Shown in pieces: positions 44,443 through 53,613 of a stretch of DNA of 64,000 bases. The notes below the pieces were generated by a model, which saw only the letters and a list, made by a program, of their open reading frames with translations, had not been told where the DNA came from and searched no databases. The position numbers and the translations under genes are program-made. The stretch lies in assembly GCF_011759375.1 (NCBI RefSeq), contig NZ_JAARML010000001.1, positions 1,612,001 through 1,676,000 on the forward strand. Reading direction: 5' to 3'. Source of the DNA: Paraflavitalea devenefica (lineage in GTDB: Bacteria; Bacteroidota; Bacteroidia; Chitinophagales; Chitinophagaceae). Each line of letters starts with the position of its first letter. The stretch's first letter is position 1.

Positions 44443-45390
44443 ATGAAATTTCCCGCTCCGATAGCAGTACAGGAAATAGCGCGCCTGATAGGTGCAAAAC
44501 TGGTAGGCAATGTAAATAGTCCCGTAACAGGTATCAATGAAATACATAAAGTAGAACCGGGCGACCTGGTATTTGTTGATCATCCCAAATACTACGACAA
44601 GTGCATCCATTCTGCCGCCACCTTTATCATCATCAATAAGGAAACAAACTTCCCCGAAGGGAAAGCCCTGCTCATAGTAGAGCAACCCTTCGAAGCTTAT
44701 CAAACCGTCATCCGCCACTTCCGCCCTTTTGAACCGGCCAATAAAATGATCAGTGATTCTGCCGTTATTGGGGAAGGCTGCTACATAGGCCCTAATGTAT
44801 TCATAGGCCATCATGTAACCATAGGCAGGAATTGCCGGATATTCCCCAATGTTACCATACTGGACCATTGTATAATAGGAGATAACGTAATCATACAGGC
44901 TGGTACCGTTATTGGCTCCGACGCCTTCTATTACAATACCAAAAAAGACCGTGAAGTATGGTACAAGCGTATGGAAAGCGGTGGCCGGGTTGTGATTGAG
45001 GATGATGTGGAAATTGGAGCCAACTGTACCATTGACCGCGGCGTAAGTCACGATACCTTAATTGGCAGGGGCACCAAAATGGACAACCTCATCCAGATCG
45101 GTCATGATACAGTGGTAGGTAAAAATTGCCTGTTTGCTTCACAGGTAGGTATTGCCGGAGCTTCAACTATTGAAGACGGTGTAATACTTTGGGGCCAGGT
45201 AGGCGTTTCCAAAACCCTTACCATCGGCGCCAATGCTGTGGTATTGGCGCAGAGCGGTGTGCCGGCTTCCCTGGAAGGAGGGAAAACATACTTTGGTTAC
45301 CCGGCAGAAGATGCGTCCGTCAAAAAACGCGAGATCGTCTGGATCAAACGCATTCCGGAGATATGGGAAAAAATTAAGGGCCTGAAATAA
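44443..45390 (+). CDS. lpxD: UDP-3-O-acylglucosamine N-acyltransferase LpxD
   Basis: About 315 residues. LpxD adds the second acyl chain in lipid A synthesis, on the cytosolic face of the inner membrane. The N-terminal uridine-binding domain has QEIARLIGAKLVGN and the left-handed parallel beta-helix (about residues 105-260) shows hexapeptide repeats such as VIGEGCYIGPNVFIGHHVTI; the catalytic His is in LIQIGHDTVVGKN. KTYFGYPAED marks the C-terminal part. I chose ATG 44443 from promoter position and normal N-terminus MKFPAPIAV. Other lipid A genes are not adjacent; a terminator overlaps its stop codon, so it is monocistronic. Confidence 0.94.
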   Translation: MKFPAPIAVQEIARLIGAKLVGNVNSPVTGINEIHKVEPGDLVFVDHPKYYDKCIHSAATFIIINKETNFPEGKALLIVEQPFEAYQTVIRHFRPFEPANKMISDSAVIGEGCYIGPNVFIGHHVTIGRNCRIFPNVTILDHCIIGDNVIIQAGTVIGSDAFYYNTKKDREVWYKRMESGGRVVIEDDVEIGANCTIDRGVSHDTLIGRGTKMDNLIQIGHDTVVGKNCLFASQVGIAGASTIEDGVILWGQVGVSKTLTIGANAVVLAQSGVPASLEGGKTYFGYPAEDASVKKREIVWIKRIPEIWEKIKGLK

Positions 45391-45397
45391 GGCCCTT
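45376..45397 (+). terminator. Terminator overlapping the lpxD stop
   Basis: AAGGGCC (45376-45382) pairs with GGCCCTT (45391-45397); the loop contains the TAA stop codon, and TTATCTTTT follows. It also lies just before the convergent LytTR gene end. Confidence 0.75.
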
Positions 45398-45406
45398 TAT
45401 CTTTTG

Positions 45407-46150
45407 TTAGCTGAACTTGGCAAGGAATTCATCTCTTTTACGGATCGAAACCTCAATCGTAGTACCATCTTCCATTTCAATATAGCCGCCCCTTCCCCGG
45501 TGGTACTTCTTTACATAATAATGGTTAATCATATGCGAATGATGGATGCGGGAAAACTGGTCCTTGCTAAGTATATCTTCAAACTCCTTGAGTGTCTTGG
45601 AAACAATAACACTGGGGGCATTCTTTAAATAAATAATAGTATAATTATTCTTAGCCTCCATCCGTATACAATCCTCCGTATTTACAAACACCAACCCATC
45701 CAGGGTAGGTAAGGCCATTCGCTGGAAAGCGTTTTTAGGGGTATAAAGGTTGTAAAACAGGGTGTCAATACGCTTATGGATATTTTTAGTATCCAGCTTA
45801 TTGGCTGCCTTTTGAACAGCCGCCTGCAATTCCTTGATATTAACAGGCTTCAGCAAATAATCCAGGGCCGAATATTTAATAGCGTTAATCGCATAATTGT
45901 CAAACGCCGTAACAAAAACAATCTCAAAATCAATAGTGGGTATCCCGTTCAGCAGGTCAAAAGCATTGCCATAAGGCATCTCAATATCCAGGAATACCAG
46001 GTCTGGCGCTGTTTCAGTAATCACCTCCGTACCCGTTTGGGCGTTGTCGGCCGTACCCGCTATCTCAATAAGTGGACAATACCTTAACAGCAATTCCTGT
46101 AACGTAGTAATATTATTGGGTTCATCGTCAATAAGAACAGTTCTGATCAT
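45407..46150 (-). CDS. LytTR-family response regulator
   Basis: A 247-residue regulator with a CheY-like receiver (about 1-120: TVLIDDEPNN, phospho-acceptor Asp in LVFLDIEMPYGNAF, Lys in YLLKPVN) and a C-terminal LytTR DNA-binding domain (about 145-247: IRMEAKNNYTIIYL, FSRIHHSHMINHYYVKKYHR). It would be phosphorylated by the kinase encoded one base upstream. LytTR proteins often bind direct repeats near envelope or exopolysaccharide genes. Target genes cannot be identified here. Confidence 0.95.
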   Translation of the reverse strand: MIRTVLIDDEPNNITTLQELLLRYCPLIEIAGTADNAQTGTEVITETAPDLVFLDIEMPYGNAFDLLNGIPTIDFEIVFVTAFDNYAINAIKYSALDYLLKPVNIKELQAAVQKAANKLDTKNIHKRIDTLFYNLYTPKNAFQRMALPTLDGLVFVNTEDCIRMEAKNNYTIIYLKNAPSVIVSKTLKEFEDILSKDQFSRIHHSHMINHYYVKKYHRGRGGYIEMEDGTTIEVSIRKRDEFLAKFS

Positions 46151-46151
46151 A

Positions 46152-49127
46152 TTAACTGAGTTTTGTAAGCAATTTGTTAGGAAAATAGATCTTGATCCGG
46201 GTACCGGCCGGATTATTCAGGGAATCAGTTTTATCAACTATTTCAATGGTAACAGATTCCGCGTACTGGCGGTTTAAAGCGTTGATCCTTTCGGCTGCTA
46301 GGGACATGCCCTTCGATTGATATTCCACATGCATCCGGGACCTGAACCTGCGGGCATTCTCCCTTCCGATGCCATTGTCATCCACAATACATAAAAGCTG
46401 GTCTCCGGGCTGCTCGAATTTTATCTCGATCAGGCCCTTCCCATCCTTTTTATGCCGGATACCGTGCCGGATACTGTTTTCTACGTAAGGCTGAAGGATC
46501 ATGCTGGGTATGTGGATAAACTCCTTATCAATCCGTTCATCTGTTACGATGGAATAATCAAATGAATGCCCAAACCGCATCTTCTCCAGTTCAATATAGC
46601 GCGTCAGGTACTTTACTTCATGATCAATGGAAATAGTGCCTTTTTCGGCGCTGTCCATCGTCTGACGTATAAGGTGAGCAAACTCGGTCAGGTACTGATT
46701 GGTAGTTTCCAGGTCATTTTTAATAATAAAATGCTGGATCGAGTTCAGGCAGTTGAAAATAAAATGAGGGTTCATCTGGCTGCGCAGAGCCAGTTGCTCC
46801 AGGCTATTGATCTGTTGCCGCAGGGTTGCCCGTTCCTGCTCCCGTTGCTGAACGGTCCTGAACCGCCAGGTCAGTATCATCACGGTCATCCCAATGGCAA
46901 GCCCTACGATCAATACCTTAAACCACCAGGTTTGCCAGAAGGGTGTTTCTATTAAAAAAGGAATAACAACAGTATTACTGATCACCCCAAACTTATTAAC
47001 GGCCAGCAATTCCAGTTGATAACTACCCGAGGGTAGTGAGGGATATTCCAGCAGGTTCTGCCGGGTTGAATCCCAGGTATCCTTCAATCCCTTTAAACGG
47101 TAATGGTACAATATATCCCCGCCCGACTTAAAAGAGATGCCGGCAAATTCGATCTTGAGGTTATTGTCATAATAATCCAATGTATAGGCTTTTTGCAGGG
47201 GCTGCGATTTACCTGATACAGATACGTCCAGTATCCGCAGGTCACACCGGGAGTAGTCCGACACCTTATTTTCATCAAAATAGGTCAGCCCCGCCGGCGA
47301 TCCCACATACACCGTACTGCTGTCAACATAAATGGCATTAATAATATTGGAAGGGAGGCCGTCGGCGATCGAATAATGATGAATGGGATAGGATGGTTTG
47401 CTGAGATCAATCTTATTAATCCCTTTATCAGTACCCACCCAAAGGAAGTGCTTATCGGCAAACAGGCTGCGGCATATATTGCTGGAAAGACCCTGTTCTG
47501 TAGTTAAATGGCCGATGATCTGGTTACCCTTCATGCCAATAATGCCACCTCCATAAGTGGCTATCCATAAACTTCCATCGGCAGGGGTGGCAAAACAGGC
47601 AGTACGGTAGCGCAGGGCAGGGATACTATCGCCCAGGTAACGGGAAGTTTTATCTTTCGATACGATATATAATCCGCCCACGGAACCCACATAAAATTTA
47701 CCATCATAATAACTGACAGCCGTAGAGCGGTGAGGCCAAATAGTATCTAAAATGCTCAGGTCTTTCTCCCGTACCCTGATCGTATTCCTGCCGGTACCTA
47801 CCAGTAATGTTTCCGGGTCTATTTCGTCAATGGATTTGATGGGGTAGACATAATTAACAATACTTCTTCCTGGGGAACTACGTTTAAAAAGGAAAAGGTC
47901 AAAGCCTAAGATCAGGTCGCCATTGCTTACTTTTTTAATGCTCATCAGCCTGTTGCCGGTGAATTTCTTTAAAACACGGGAAAATGACTGACTGAAGCTG
48001 ACCGAATCAACCCTGGCGCCTGTTATGGAATACATCTTGTTATAACCCGCGCCCACTAAAATCCTGTTATCATCTTTTGCCAGGGAAAATACCTCAGCAT
48101 TTTTGCTGCCTGTAAAATATGTTTTAAAATTACGGGACACCAGTTTATAAACTCCTTCCCCCGCTGTGCCAAACCATATATTCTTCTCATAGTCAATCAA
48201 CACGCTGTTAATCGGCTTCTCTTTCAGGAAAACTTCTTCAAAGCGGTCAAAGTGAAGGGTGTCTACCATCCAAACGCCCTCGTTGGAAGGTATAAAAAGC
48301 GTCTGTACCTGTTTTTGAATTGTATCATATTGCACGTATATATTGTTAGGTTCCATGGGGTGGTCTATATACTTTACAACGCTATCACGACGCACTAACG
48401 TTATAAGTACCTGAGGAGGTGGAGGGCGAGACCATAAAGGTTGCAGGTGGCCATCAACCAGCAAAAAAGACGAGTCGCCCATACCAAGAATAAGTCCTTC
48501 ACGACCTATGAAATTAGGGTGCCCATGCAAAAATGTCCTGCCATATAAAACAGTCAGGTCCATGAATTTTTCCTGTCCCTTGCGGGTTTGCAGAAGGTAG
48601 GCTCCGGCATCGAACCTGCATAAGAGTATATTGTCATCTCTATCTCCAACAATACCTGTTATAGCTGTGTTCAGCTTTATTTTCTTAAGCAGGCTATCAT
48701 TAGCGGCCGTATAGATCTTTCCCTGGTAATAATAACAAACAGTGTTTTTAAAGGGCGCTATCCATACTCTTCCGGCATGGTCAGCATAAAGCTTTATTAC
48801 TTCCGCGTCTGGCAGCCCATCCGCTGTAGTAAAATTCTTAAAACGGGTGCCATCAAACCGGCTCAGGCCGGCTTCGGTAGCAAACCAGATAAATCCGTCT
48901 CTGTCCTGGCAAATATCATATACGGTAGAACCGGCCAGGCCATCTTTCGTATCATAACGCACGTAATTATATTCCTGCGCTGAGGTAGACAGTGGCAGAA
49001 CACCCAAAAAAATAAAATAAAGGAACCTGTACCAGGTGGGAAATCGCTTACTGCCTGTAAAGAGCTGAATCAATACAGGCAAAAAAGTCAGACAAGGTGA
49101 GCAACATGTAATACCAGCAGCCGGCAT
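46152..49127 (-). CDS. Two-component-regulator-propeller sensor kinase (LytS-type His_kinase)
   Basis: A 991-residue sensor. An N-terminal membrane/signal region (YFIFLGVLPLSTSAQ) is followed by periplasmic reg_prop beta-propeller repeats (about residues 55-670; DGFIWFATEAGLSRFDG is typical), a Y_Y_Y domain (about 675-740; YRLKGLKDTWDST), a transmembrane helix (WWFKVLIVGLAIGMTVMIL), and a His_kinase domain with SQMNPHFIFNCLNSIQHFI and the HATPase stretch LQPYVENSIRHGI. Such kinases sense oligosaccharides or other periplasmic ligands. The LytTR regulator starts 1 base after the stop, a tight pair. Confidence 0.94.
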   Translation of the reverse strand: MPAAGITCCSPCLTFLPVLIQLFTGSKRFPTWYRFLYFIFLGVLPLSTSAQEYNYVRYDTKDGLAGSTVYDICQDRDGFIWFATEAGLSRFDGTRFKNFTTADGLPDAEVIKLYADHAGRVWIAPFKNTVCYYYQGKIYTAANDSLLKKIKLNTAITGIVGDRDDNILLCRFDAGAYLLQTRKGQEKFMDLTVLYGRTFLHGHPNFIGREGLILGMGDSSFLLVDGHLQPLWSRPPPPQVLITLVRRDSVVKYIDHPMEPNNIYVQYDTIQKQVQTLFIPSNEGVWMVDTLHFDRFEEVFLKEKPINSVLIDYEKNIWFGTAGEGVYKLVSRNFKTYFTGSKNAEVFSLAKDDNRILVGAGYNKMYSITGARVDSVSFSQSFSRVLKKFTGNRLMSIKKVSNGDLILGFDLFLFKRSSPGRSIVNYVYPIKSIDEIDPETLLVGTGRNTIRVREKDLSILDTIWPHRSTAVSYYDGKFYVGSVGGLYIVSKDKTSRYLGDSIPALRYRTACFATPADGSLWIATYGGGIIGMKGNQIIGHLTTEQGLSSNICRSLFADKHFLWVGTDKGINKIDLSKPSYPIHHYSIADGLPSNIINAIYVDSSTVYVGSPAGLTYFDENKVSDYSRCDLRILDVSVSGKSQPLQKAYTLDYYDNNLKIEFAGISFKSGGDILYHYRLKGLKDTWDSTRQNLLEYPSLPSGSYQLELLAVNKFGVISNTVVIPFLIETPFWQTWWFKVLIVGLAIGMTVMILTWRFRTVQQREQERATLRQQINSLEQLALRSQMNPHFIFNCLNSIQHFIIKNDLETTNQYLTEFAHLIRQTMDSAEKGTISIDHEVKYLTRYIELEKMRFGHSFDYSIVTDERIDKEFIHIPSMILQPYVENSIRHGIRHKKDGKGLIEIKFEQPGDQLLCIVDDNGIGRENARRFRSRMHVEYQSKGMSLAAERINALNRQYAESVTIEIVDKTDSLNNPAGTRIKIYFPNKLLTKLS

Positions 49128-49242
49128 TGGGTAAGGTTGGGATATTATTTCTGTCAGATAAGGCCAGCTGAAGATATGTAAAAAAAATCTTCTGTCAGAT
49201 CAAAGAGTCTTAAGATTTTACTAATGTAGGAGTATTTACTTA

Positions 49243-50325
49243 CTACTCGTATTCATAATTGTAAGGAAGTAATTCGGCCAGCTTTTTCCAGGCCCAGTAC
49301 CCCGTATTAATAACATCATATTGCTCGTAGAAATAACCATTCTCCTCAATAACAAAGCCATCGGCAATATCCAGCAGCGTTACCTGCATACGGGTGTTGG
49401 CAGGTAGTTTAAACTCCTGCAGGAACCGCTTTTCCGGGAATACCGTCTTGTAGCTCACGCGATAGCGCCCCTGCCAGTTAATCGTTACATCATTACTGTC
49501 GGCCACATATTGTTCCCCGTCATACAGGTTATTAATAATCGTTCCTTTCACACTCTTGGGATCATTATCCATTTTTTCCACAATAAAACCCTCCTCAATA
49601 GCCACACTATCATACAAGGACCGCATAAAATGCAGCCGGGAGCCCAGGTAAGTTTTGGCGCGGTTCTTCTTCCAGGCCGCCTGGGCTTCCGTCGTACTGT
49701 CTATTTCCTGGAAAAAGGGATACCCGGTATACTGACTGATATTCGTATTATAATCATAGCTGAAAGAGTCCAGTTGATAACGGATCGTATACCCCAGGGC
49801 ATAATTGGTAATAATAAGATCTTCCCTGGCGGTTACCTTTAACCGGTTACGTTTTTTGGTGTAGAAAAAACGCAATGCTTCCGGGTTACGGAGCACACAT
49901 TGGGAAGCATTGGGGGTAGTACCGATAAAATGATCTGTAAAAAACGAACCATACTTTGCCAGGCCGTCCTGTACCTCATTACTGGCCACCACCGCTACCT
50001 CCGTCATCGTTTTTTCTTCCTTCACCAGCTCAATAACTACTGTATCCGCCATCGCCTGGTTACTGCTGATGCGTAAAACACTTTTATTATAACCAGTATA
50101 AGATACAATAAGATCGTACCCGCCGTTGGGTAAGCGCATAAAAAATAATCCTTCATTATTCGTAATCGTTCCGTGGGTAGTATTCTGGCAATAGGCAGAA
50201 GCGCCGTTCAGGGGCTGCCGGGAAGCAGAGTCGACCACCTTTCCAAGGATCGTGAAATCCTTTTGCTGTGAAAAGGCAGTTGTATAAAGAATTGTTAATA
50301 AAAGAGCTGCAATAATATTTTTCAT
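49243..50325 (-). CDS. Exported protein with carboxypeptidase-regulatory-like domain
   Basis: A protein of about 360 residues. From ATG 50325 it starts with a signal peptide (MKNIIAALLLTILYTTAFSQ); the longer frame to 50385 would bury it. A CarboxypepD_reg-like beta-sandwich follows (about residues 25-105: FTILGKVVDSASRQPLNGAS, then GLFFMRLPNGGYDLIVSYTG). The rest (about 120-360) resembles uncharacterised Bacteroidota proteins with a beta-rich fold and no motif that I can name. It may be an envelope protein. It is alone; the epimerase gene starts upstream after 73 bases. Confidence 0.8.
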   Translation of the reverse strand: MKNIIAALLLTILYTTAFSQQKDFTILGKVVDSASRQPLNGASAYCQNTTHGTITNNEGLFFMRLPNGGYDLIVSYTGYNKSVLRISSNQAMADTVVIELVKEEKTMTEVAVVASNEVQDGLAKYGSFFTDHFIGTTPNASQCVLRNPEALRFFYTKKRNRLKVTAREDLIITNYALGYTIRYQLDSFSYDYNTNISQYTGYPFFQEIDSTTEAQAAWKKNRAKTYLGSRLHFMRSLYDSVAIEEGFIVEKMDNDPKSVKGTIINNLYDGEQYVADSNDVTINWQGRYRVSYKTVFPEKRFLQEFKLPANTRMQVTLLDIADGFVIEENGYFYEQYDVINTGYWAWKKLAELLPYNYEYE

Positions 50326-50397
50326 CTGAGCGGATTGAGGCTGTTTTATGAACGTTTTTAGCGCCTTGAAAGTATACTGTTGCAACTACTTTGCCAG

Positions 50398-51396
50398 TTA
50401 TAATGGCTGTGGGTGGAGCAGATAGCTTTCACATGCTTTTTCAATGCTTTGCGCTAATGGAGTAAAGGAAAAACCGGGCAATGCCTGCAGCAACTTGCCA
50501 TGCTCAAAATAAGTTTTACTTTGGGCTATACGGGCACTCTGCTGGGTCAGTAACGGCTTCTTGCCGGAAAACACCGACTTCAGCTTTTCCAGCCGCCAGG
50601 CCATCTCTCCCAGGAAAGGGGTAGCCTCCCGGAAAGGCGGTTTCTTATTAAAACCCGCTGCTATCGTATTGAACAGTTGCCTGAACGACCAGTTATCACC
50701 ACTTACAATAAAGCGTTCAGCGCTTATGGCCCCCTGCATCAGCAGTACCGCTGCCCGGGCCACATCCTGCACATCCACAAAACCATTCATGCCGTTCGTA
50801 TACCAGGGAAACTCTTTAAAAGCATTCTTAAAAATGGCGCAACTGGAAGTATTCCAGTCCCCATAACCCAAAATAGTACTGGGGTTAAGTATTACCACGT
50901 CCAGGCCTTCACCCATACCCCGCCATACTTCCCGTTCTGCATGGTATTTACTGATGGCATACTGCGTATTCAATTTACTGTGCTGCCATTTTTTACTTTC
51001 AGTCACTGTATCTCCGTTGGCCGTTCTGCCCAGGGCGGCCACAGAACTGATATGCACAAAACGCCGTACATGCTTCTCCAGCGCCATATTCACCATATTG
51101 GCGGTGCCGTCAACATTCACATTAAACAGCTCCCGCTTCTCTTTGGGATCAAAAGAGACCCGCGCGGCTGAATGGACAACCGTATCAACCCCTTCCATCG
51201 CTTCATCCAGCGATACAACATCCAGGATATCACCATCCACCCATTCCACCGACTGCATAATAGCGGCAGGAATAAAAAAGGGAACTTTGCCGCTACGGCG
51301 TATAGCCCGTACTGCAAACCCCTGCTTGATCAGCTCCTGGATAATATAAGCGCCCAGGAAACCTGTACCACCTGTTATAAATACCTTCTTTGACAA
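50398..51396 (-). CDS. NAD-dependent epimerase/dehydratase family protein
   Basis: A 332-residue extended SDR. ITGGTGFLGAYIIQEL is the nucleotide-binding TGxxGxxG loop; HISSVAALG holds the catalytic Ser region and YAISKYHAEREVW the YxxxK pair. ILNPSTILGYGDWN is typical of the dihydroflavonol-reductase-like branch. The substrate is unknown (a sugar nucleotide, sterol-like or flavonoid-like ketone). The 3-hydroxyacyl-CoA dehydrogenase gene lies 45 bases upstream on the same strand. Confidence 0.9.
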   Translation of the reverse strand: MSKKVFITGGTGFLGAYIIQELIKQGFAVRAIRRSGKVPFFIPAAIMQSVEWVDGDILDVVSLDEAMEGVDTVVHSAARVSFDPKEKRELFNVNVDGTANMVNMALEKHVRRFVHISSVAALGRTANGDTVTESKKWQHSKLNTQYAISKYHAEREVWRGMGEGLDVVILNPSTILGYGDWNTSSCAIFKNAFKEFPWYTNGMNGFVDVQDVARAAVLLMQGAISAERFIVSGDNWSFRQLFNTIAAGFNKKPPFREATPFLGEMAWRLEKLKSVFSGKKPLLTQQSARIAQSKTYFEHGKLLQALPGFSFTPLAQSIEKACESYLLHPQPL

Positions 51397-51441
51397 ATCA
51401 GATAATTAGATTCAAAAACGCCTGTATTCTTTTTTAACGGA

Positions 51442-52299
51442 TCAGCTATTATAATTATAATACCCTTTCTTCGTTTTCCTGCCCAGTTCCTGCTTATCTA
51501 CGCGCTCCTTTTGTAAGGGGGAAGGCCGCAAACGTTCCGGACTCCCCAGTTGTTCATATACCGAACAGCTAACCGCATAATTCACATCATTGCCAATAAG
51601 ATCCATCAACCGGAAAGGCCCCATCTTAAAACCTGTCGCTTCCAGCAAAAGGTCAATCGTCTCAAAATCACCAATCCCTTGCTCTGCCAGCTTCAGTGCT
51701 TCCAGGTAATAAGGCCGGGCTACATGGTTCACAATAAATCCCGGCGCATCCTTGCACAGTACTGGTGTCTTGCCCAGTTGCCTGGCCAGTTCAACAATCG
51801 TGGCTATCGTATGGTTATTGCTATAGGGAGTAGTGACCACCTCTACCAGCTTCATCACCGGGGCGGGATTAAAAAAGTGCATGCCGGCCACACGCTCAGG
51901 ACGCATTACCTGCCGGGCAATATCAGTAACAGAAAGGGAAGAAGTATTCGTGGCAAAAATCACTTCGCTGTGGTTCACTTCAGCAAGCTGGTTAAAGAGC
52001 GCTGTCTTAATGCCAGGCTTTTCAACGATCGCTTCAATAACAACATCTGCCAGGCAATCATTCATATCGTGTGTAAAACGCAGGCGGCTCAGGGTATCAG
52101 CCTTATCCTGGGTAGTTATCTTATGCTTCTCTGTCAGTTGTTGGAGGGTTGCCTGCATACCTTGCTCCGCTTTGCCGACCATCTCATCGTTCACATCATA
52201 CAGGATCGTATAAAAACCACTTTGCGCCGCTATCTGTGCAATACCACTGCCCATAGTACCTGCACCGCAAACGCAAACTGTCTGTATTATCTGGTCCAA
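51442..52299 (-). CDS. 3-hydroxybutyryl/3-hydroxyacyl-CoA dehydrogenase
   Basis: A 285-residue NAD-dependent dehydrogenase of beta-oxidation or butyrate metabolism. The Rossmann motif is VCVCGAGTMGSGIAQIAAQSG; the catalytic His-Glu region is seen in GMHFFNPAPVMKLVEVV, and NHVARPYYLEALKLAEQG starts the C-terminal helical domain. The length of 285 fits the short form (PaaH/Hbd) that lacks a hydratase domain. It lies between the epimerase and pheS genes in the same direction; whether they share a transcript is unclear because a repeat block separates it from pheS. Confidence 0.94.
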   Translation of the reverse strand: MDQIIQTVCVCGAGTMGSGIAQIAAQSGFYTILYDVNDEMVGKAEQGMQATLQQLTEKHKITTQDKADTLSRLRFTHDMNDCLADVVIEAIVEKPGIKTALFNQLAEVNHSEVIFATNTSSLSVTDIARQVMRPERVAGMHFFNPAPVMKLVEVVTTPYSNNHTIATIVELARQLGKTPVLCKDAPGFIVNHVARPYYLEALKLAEQGIGDFETIDLLLEATGFKMGPFRLMDLIGNDVNYAVSCSVYEQLGSPERLRPSPLQKERVDKQELGRKTKKGYYNYNS

Positions 52300-52390
52300 A
52301 ATTGTTACGATTTATATTGGATTGGAAGTATACGCTGCGACTCTTTTTCAAATGTTGTTACCAACAAACCAGTCACTCCAAAACGCGGCA

Positions 52391-52428
52391 GCAATTCTGA
52401 ATGCTGGATGTTGAATTCTAGATGCTGT
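52391..52428. repeat. Short degenerate repeat block before pheS end
   Basis: GAATGCTG, GATGTTGAATTCTA and GATGCTG follow one another, preceded by a CAGCAATTC that is the mirror of GAATGCTG. It lies in the 130-bp gap between the 3-hydroxyacyl-CoA dehydrogenase start and the pheS stop. It resembles the other locus-specific intergenic repeats. Confidence 0.5.
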
Positions 52429-52429
52429 T

Positions 52430-53461
52430 CTATATCGCACTCGTGAACTGTCGCAAAAACCGCACATCATTTTCACTGAAAAGACGGATATCATTAATGC
52501 CATACTTCAGCAGGGCCGGGCGTTCAATGCCCATGCCGAAAGCAAATCCTGTATACTTATTGGAGTCAATCTTGCAATTCTCCAGCACCTTGGGATGTAC
52601 CATGCCGCAACCCAGGATCTCCAGCCAGCCGGTACGTTTACATACGGCACAACCTTCACCTCCGCAGATCTGGCATTGTATATCCATTTCAGCGCTGGGC
52701 TCAGTGAACGGGAAATAGCTGGGGCGGAAACGCACCTTAATATCCTTGCCATACATCTCCTGTACAAAGAAATACAAGGTCTGTTTCAGGTCGGCAAAAG
52801 ATACATTCTCGTCAATATACAATCCCTCGATCTGGTGAAAAAAGCAATGGCTGCGGGCGCTTACCGTTTCATTCCGGTATACACGTCCGGGACAGATAAT
52901 CCGGATGGGCAGGGGATTCTGCTCCATCGCCCGTATCTGTGTATTGCTCGTATGCGTACGTAAAAGCCAGTCGGGCTTTTGCTGAATATAAAAAGTATCC
53001 TGCATATCCCGCGCGGGGTGGTGCTCCGGCAGGTTCAGGGCAGTGAAATTATGCCAGTCATCTTCAATTTCAGGCCCCTCGGCTACAGAAAATCCAAGGC
53101 GTTGGAAAATGCTGATCACCTGGTTCAGGAACAGGTTAATGGGGTGGCGGGTACCCAAGGGCAGGGGATCGCCGGGAAGGGTTACATCAATAGAAGAAGC
53201 AGTAGCGGAAGAGCTGCTCTCCAATTGCTGTTTCCAGGTTTCATACTTACTTTCTGCCAATTGCTTAAACTCATTCAATACCTGGCCGAACTCTTTCTTC
53301 TTATCGGTAGCCACATTTTTCATCTCTGTAAAAAGGTTCTTTACAATCCCCTTCGTACCGAGAAATTTGATCCGGTAGGCTTCCAATGCTTCGGCCCCGT
53401 CATTGGCCAATTGCTCAATTTCCTTCTTATAGGCCGCGATCTGTTCTAACAATTGTTCCAT
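52430..53461 (-). CDS. pheS: Phenylalanine--tRNA ligase alpha subunit
   Basis: A 343-residue class II synthetase subunit that charges tRNA-Phe as part of an alpha2beta2 enzyme. An N-terminal coiled coil (about 1-90) precedes the catalytic core with GTRHPINLF, the motif 2 region CPGRVYRNETVSARSHCFFH and motif 3 GFAFGMGIERPALLKYGI. A Cys-rich insert CQICGGEGCAVCKRTGW (about residue 258-275) could bind zinc and is seen in many bacterial PheS. pheT is not adjacent in the window, which is common in Bacteroidota. It is divergent from the arginase-like gene across a large hairpin repeat. Confidence 0.96.
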   Translation of the reverse strand: MEQLLEQIAAYKKEIEQLANDGAEALEAYRIKFLGTKGIVKNLFTEMKNVATDKKKEFGQVLNEFKQLAESKYETWKQQLESSSSATASSIDVTLPGDPLPLGTRHPINLFLNQVISIFQRLGFSVAEGPEIEDDWHNFTALNLPEHHPARDMQDTFYIQQKPDWLLRTHTSNTQIRAMEQNPLPIRIICPGRVYRNETVSARSHCFFHQIEGLYIDENVSFADLKQTLYFFVQEMYGKDIKVRFRPSYFPFTEPSAEMDIQCQICGGEGCAVCKRTGWLEILGCGMVHPKVLENCKIDSNKYTGFAFGMGIERPALLKYGINDIRLFSENDVRFLRQFTSAI

Positions 53462-53479
53462 ACCGGCAAAGATAATAAA

Positions 53480-53593
53480 GGAAGTCCGAAAAGCCCCCGA
53501 AGTCGGAAAGTCCGCAGGCCAGAAAATCCGGGACTATTGGTCCCTAAATGCTTTTCTTTCCGGCTTCTGACTTCCGGCCTCCGACTTCTGTTT
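53480..53593. repeat. Large imperfect hairpin array between divergent genes
   Basis: Left-arm units such as GAAGTCCGAAAAGC and CCGAAGTCGGAAAGTCCG (53480-53515) are mirrored by CCGGCTTCTGACTTCCGG and CCTCCGACTTC (53560-53588). The centre is a perfect small hairpin GGGAC-TATTG-GTCCC (53530-53544). It fills the gap between the pheS and arginase-like start codons, so it would lie in both leaders or between both promoters. Confidence 0.7.
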
Positions 53594-53613
53594 TTTCCAA
53601 TTATCTTGCGCCC

